Shown here: in pieces, positions 61,156-64,000 of the stretch
How the letters are laid out: every line of letters starts with the position of its first letter
Position numbering within the stretch: the stretch's first letter is position 1
Source of the DNA: Streptomyces sp. A3M-1-3
GTDB taxonomy: Bacteria > Actinomycetota > Actinomycetes > Streptomycetales > Streptomycetaceae
DNA: 64,000 nucleotides
NCBI RefSeq assembly: GCF_024213665.1
Contig: NZ_JANAVP010000003.1
Span: forward strand, 285,879-349,878
Direction: 5' to 3'
The notes under the pieces: model-generated
Told to the model about the DNA's origin: nothing
The model's input: only the letters and a program-made list of their open reading frames with translations
Database searches by the model: none
Position numbers and translations under genes: made by a program

Positions 61156-61554
61156 ATGAGCACCACCACGATCGAGCGCCGCGAGCTCGGCCGCTTCCTG
61201 GCCCTCGCCGGGCAGCAGTTCGAGAGCGGCAAGGGTCCTGCCGAAATGTTCTCCCGGGCCGTGGACGCCGCGTGGCACCAGATGCTCGCCACCCCCGAGT
61301 ACGCGGCGTTCAGCACCAAGCACGCCGGAACCGTTCTCGGGCACCGCGAGATGAACGGCTCCGGCCCGATCGGCTGGGTGGCCGCGTACGAGGAGGCGTA
61401 CGGGCCGCTGTCCGAGATCTGGTTCACCAACGAGAAGGGCATCCTCGACGAGGGCGCGCTCGCCCGCTACAAGGAGACCGGCAAGGTCGTGGCCGAGTGG
61501 GACTGCGGCCCCACCACCGGGGACGGCGACGACGCCGCGCCGGGCAGCCGGTGA
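61156..61554 (+). CDS. 132-aa unrecognised protein
   Basis: A 132-aa protein. The first part is helical (RRELGRFLALAGQQFESGKG, then EMFSRAVDAAWHQML). The second looks like a compact fold: TVLGHREMNGSGPIGWVAAY, then YGPLSEIWFTNEKGILD and VVAEWDCGP. One His and one Cys are well placed but no family is recognised. ATG 61156 has GAGAGGAG seven bases upstream and is preferred over the in-frame GTG at 60946. Its stop overlaps the next GTG. Confidence 0.7.
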   Translation: MSTTTIERRELGRFLALAGQQFESGKGPAEMFSRAVDAAWHQMLATPEYAAFSTKHAGTVLGHREMNGSGPIGWVAAYEEAYGPLSEIWFTNEKGILDEGALARYKETGKVVAEWDCGPTTGDGDDAAPGSR

Positions 61555-62249
61555 CCCTCACGCGCATCGACGGAGCGTCCCGGCCGACCGCTGGGGCGCT
61601 CCGCCTCGTTGAGGCCAGCACCACCAGGCCGCGGTCCATCGACATCACCGGGTACGTGGAACAGATGACGGCCCACTGCCCCTACCTGTCCCCCTCTGTC
61701 GAGCGCGGGCTGACCACCTGGACCGTCTACCGCGCCAACGGAAGCGCGGACGCCGTGAACGCCGAGTTGTTCCATGCCGGTGCACAGGCCGCCGAGTGGC
61801 TGCGGCCCCTGCTCCACCGGCCGCACGGGTTCCTGCGGTGCGAGAACATTGCGATCCTGGGCGAGGTCCCCGGCGCCCGGCACCGCGACCTGTTGGCGTG
61901 GCCTCACTGGGCCCTCAAGAACCTGTACGGCCCCGTCGGGATCATGTTCGGCAAATTCTACGCGGGCGAGGAGGAGAACACGCGGGCCGGCGAACGCATC
62001 CCGGCCGCCCCGGTTTCGTTCCTCCCCGTGAGAGCCGCGATCCGCCGACGCGACCCGCAGTTCCTCCACGCAACCCCCGACCTGGCCGCCGCGCTCGCCG
62101 TGGCTGACGACGAGGGCCGCGACATCTTCGAGCACACCCCCTATGACTGGACGGAGATCCGCGCATGGGCGAAGCGCTTCCTCCCCCCGGTGAAGCCGTC
62201 GACGTCCTCATGGACCGCGTCGGCGAGCCCTTCACGACCCGGCTCCTGA
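61551..62249 (+). CDS. 232-aa protein, possibly DUF6875-like
   Basis: A 232-aa protein. MTAHCPYLSPSVERGLTTW is followed by a long middle part with DLLAWPHWALKNLYGPVGIM and MFGKFYAGEE, then PVRAAIRRRDPQFLHATPDL and a last helix DWTEIRAWAKRFLP. The CPY and YGPVGIMFGKF segments remind me of DUF6875, but this is from memory. The final ~20 residues overlap the next gene by 85 bases and are probably a tail. GTG 61551 shares four bases with the previous stop. Confidence 0.65.
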   Translation: MTLTRIDGASRPTAGALRLVEASTTRPRSIDITGYVEQMTAHCPYLSPSVERGLTTWTVYRANGSADAVNAELFHAGAQAAEWLRPLLHRPHGFLRCENIAILGEVPGARHRDLLAWPHWALKNLYGPVGIMFGKFYAGEEENTRAGERIPAAPVSFLPVRAAIRRRDPQFLHATPDLAAALAVADDEGRDIFEHTPYDWTEIRAWAKRFLPPVKPSTSSWTASASPSRPGS

Positions 62250-63058
62250 GCGACCGGCGTGGCTCGCGGGCTTGGAAGGTCCAAGGCCCCAAGGGTGCCG
62301 TCGCGTTGAAGGCGAATAGCCCCGACGACGAGACCTCACGTGACAAGGCCGCCGAGATGGCCCAGGAGGACGACCACCTCGTCCGCCTCACCGACGCGGG
62401 CGCGCTCAACCCCGACTACCGGGTCGACGCCGGTTCGTGGGAGGGCGGCCGGTGGCTCGCGGTTCGCTGGGTCGACGGCGCTCCGATGTGGCAAGCGTTC
62501 GCTCTGGCACGTGGACCCGAGGGTGACCGCCCCTCCGTACGCCCCTGGCTCCTGGGCGTCGCCCGGACGTGGGCTGAGCGTCTCGCCCGGATGCATGCCG
62601 CTGGGTGGGCCCATGCCGACGTCCAGCCCACCAACGCCCTGATCACGAACGACGGCTGCGCTGCGGTCATCGACTACGCCCTAGCCTGCGGCCCCAACGA
62701 CGGGCCGCGCCTCCCCTACCGGGGCGCGCTCACCCACACCACCGCCCCCGAGATCGCGGACGCCATCCTCGCCACCACCCCGGACACCCATATCCAGGCA
62801 GAGGCGCCGGCCGACGTCTGGGGACTGGGCGCGACGCTGTTCTGGTGCTGGACCGGACACCGGCCGGTCTCCTACGAGGACGGCACCCCGCGCGAGGACA
62901 AGCTCAAGGCCATCGGAAAGGCCGCAACGCTCCCCCTCGACGACATCCGTCCATGGCCGTTCCCCCAGTTCGAGGATGTCATCCGCGCGTGCCTGGCCGC
63001 CTCCCCAGAGCACCGGCCATCCTCAGCAGATCTGGCCGCTCTTCTCGGAGAATCGTGA
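62165..63058 (+). CDS. Protein kinase-like/phosphotransferase-like protein
   Basis: A 297-aa protein with a kinase fold. The ATP-binding Lys is Lys49 (GAVALKAN), without a clear Gly-rich loop. The catalytic loop is HADVQPTN (His150, Asp152, Asn157) and the magnesium site Asp170 is in VIDYA, in place of DFG. Further on are TTAPEIADAI, ADVWGLGATLFWCWTG and a final PEHRPSSADLAALLG, which is the usual end of Hanks-type kinases. All catalytic residues are present, so it may be active. ATG 62165 has GGAG eight bases upstream; it overlaps the previous gene by 85 bases. Confidence 0.78.
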   Translation: MGEALPPPGEAVDVLMDRVGEPFTTRLLSDRRGSRAWKVQGPKGAVALKANSPDDETSRDKAAEMAQEDDHLVRLTDAGALNPDYRVDAGSWEGGRWLAVRWVDGAPMWQAFALARGPEGDRPSVRPWLLGVARTWAERLARMHAAGWAHADVQPTNALITNDGCAAVIDYALACGPNDGPRLPYRGALTHTTAPEIADAILATTPDTHIQAEAPADVWGLGATLFWCWTGHRPVSYEDGTPREDKLKAIGKAATLPLDDIRPWPFPQFEDVIRACLAASPEHRPSSADLAALLGES

Positions 63059-63519
63059 CCGCGCTCCGGCTACTCACATCCTCAGACGCCTCGGCAATTC
63101 GTCGCGTCTACAGCGGGGCCGCCGTGACGTTCCTCGGGCGCCCGGAAATGACCGATCCGGAGGCCGAAAAGTACGTGGTGCGGGTGCAGGAGTGGGCCGC
63201 CGCCGACCCGATCAAGCAATACATCCTCGGTGTGGACGTCGGCGGGGACCTGGTCGGCGTCGTCAAACTAGGCCGCCGTCCCGGCAGGCACGGACGGCTG
63301 GGCTACGTCCTGCGCGAAGACTGCTGGGGCCGGGGCTACGCGACGAGCGCCGTCCAGGAACTCGTCGTCTTCGCCTTCACCACCGCCGGCCTCGAATCCC
63401 TCGGGGGCAAGCACCACCCCGACAACCCCGCTTCGGGCCGGGTGCTGACCAAGGCGGGATTCACGCGGCTCTGCATCCGAGACGGGATGATCGAGTACCA
63501 CCTGGCCGACAGACCTTGA
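63055..63519 (+). CDS. GNAT-family N-acetyltransferase (RimJ/RimL-like)
   Basis: A 154-aa acetyltransferase closing the operon. ALRLLTSSDASAIRRVY is the first part, KQYILGVDVGGDLVGVVKLG the strand pair, GYVLREDCWGRGYATSAVQE the acetyl-CoA loop, and HPDNPASGRVLTKAGFTRL the end. GTG 63055 overlaps the kinase-like stop (GTGA). It could modify one of the small proteins or a product of the operon, but that is a guess. Confidence 0.82.
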   Translation: MTALRLLTSSDASAIRRVYSGAAVTFLGRPEMTDPEAEKYVVRVQEWAAADPIKQYILGVDVGGDLVGVVKLGRRPGRHGRLGYVLREDCWGRGYATSAVQELVVFAFTTAGLESLGGKHHPDNPASGRVLTKAGFTRLCIRDGMIEYHLADRP

Positions 63520-64000
63520 GCGTCCAGCGGTTCGCCGTCACGTCCACCGACGTCCCCGCCGCGAAGGACGCGGGCGGGGGTCAGACCGTACCTGTCGAGC
63601 TGCTGCACGCGAGTCTCCATCGGCTGCGGCATCGGTGCCGAGAACGGCGGATGCGGCACACGGGCGAGTTCCGCCTCCCGGACCTTCATTTCGCCGTAGA
63701 TCGCGCCACGGCCAGTCTCTCCACTCACCAACGGGGGCCTCCTCAAAGCCCCTGACATCATCCGAGTAGTGAGGCCGCCCGCACCCGCCCCGGCCGGGCC
63801 GATGGCCTTCTCCGCCCCCAAGAGGCCTGGCTGCTTTCATGGCTACGTACGGAGCCGCTCGATCCCGTTTGAACCGGTGTGGACCAGGGTCCGGCAAAGC
63901 CCGCCGACCCGCAGAAAGGGCTTCTGACGCGTAAATAGAACCTGGTCAGGGTGGGTGTGGGCAGGGCTGGGTGCCCGGTGGCCGTGGAGGGCCGTCGGGT
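63520..64000. other. Terminal region without a supportable gene
   Basis: Open frames exist on the minus strand, but they overlap the GNAT gene and resemble nothing I know. The last 160 bases are less regular in codon bias, and no tRNA or repeat is clear. A downstream gene may begin beyond the window. Confidence 0.4.

Noticed and set aside
63336..63821. Minus-strand ORF near the window end
   Set aside because: It overlaps the GNAT gene antisense by 183 bases, and I recognise nothing in it.
63838..64000. tRNA or attachment site at the window end
   Set aside because: No cloverleaf pairing or conserved T-loop could be fitted.

Overview
The window looks like a chromosomal stretch of a Streptomyces-like actinomycete. 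The DNA is very GC-rich with strong third-position GC bias. GTG and TTG starts are common, and stop/start overlaps (GTGA, ATGA) couple many genes. Recognisable actinobacterial markers include glnE next to a GlnA2-type glutamine synthetase homologue, an F420-NADP reductase, DmdR/DtxR-type iron boxes, a LAXTG (sortase E type) wall protein and several Tat signals. No rRNA, tRNA or CRISPR array was seen.

Layout. 1-5.6 kb: the end of a LacI-family regulator, a PAP2-like membrane phosphatase, and an amidohydrolase/amino-acid permease pair divergent from a TetR regulator with a palindromic operator between them. 5.8-10.1 kb: glnE, a flavin-type oxidase and a GNAT enzyme. 10.1-15.0 kb: an accessory-looking block with an orphan ribbon-helix-helix protein, an XRE regulator with a long helical C-terminal region, a 107-aa unknown, a sugar-nucleotide epimerase, a family 2 glycosyltransferase and a hexapeptide-repeat transferase. 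15.1-16.5 kb: a glutamine synthetase of the GlnA2 (gamma-glutamylpolyamine synthetase) type that lacks the adenylylation tyrosine, with a GlnR-like box upstream. 16.6-21.7 kb: a group of extracytoplasmic, probably copper-linked proteins (DUF3105, DUF305, DUF6153-like, multicopper oxidase) around an alpha/beta hydrolase. 21.8-28.5 kb: nadE, a membrane endonuclease/phosphatase-fold protein, an MFS pump with its TetR regulator, panB, and an ABC ATPase gene cut off at Walker A. 28.5-32.8 kb: a Uma2 nuclease, an M50 protease, npdG, several small proteins and map.

33.0-42.8 kb is the most coherent functional block, an iron and heme acquisition region. It holds a heme oxygenase, two HtaA-domain surface proteins followed by a PhzF protein, divergent hmuTUV, and efeO-efeB. 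Iron boxes precede the heme oxygenase, the htaA/hmuT divergent promoter and efeO. Heme would be captured at the surface by the HtaA proteins, imported by HmuTUV and opened by heme oxygenase, while EfeOB handles free iron or strips it from heme. An IS200/IS605 element (tnpB and tnpA, divergent) sits directly on the 3' end of efeB, and its right-end sequence supplies the efeB stop codon.

44.7-58.3 kb is mixed housekeeping and accessory: a lipoprotein, a stand-alone prim-pol protein, a GDPD, a TetR regulator with a perfect operator, a dimethylargininase-type enzyme, an Rsm22-like protein, a Bcr/CflA pump, a decayed Gfo/Idh/MocA gene, PhoD, an SDR, a second PhzF, a lamin-tail protein and a VanW protein. 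58.4-63.5 kb holds a GNAT remnant, an intact GNAT gene, a second XRE regulator of the same architecture, and a divergent, tightly coupled operon of six small or unfamiliar genes ending in a kinase-like protein and a GNAT enzyme. This operon, and the glycosyltransferase block at 10-15 kb, are the best candidates here for an undescribed system. The last ~480 bases hold no gene I can support.
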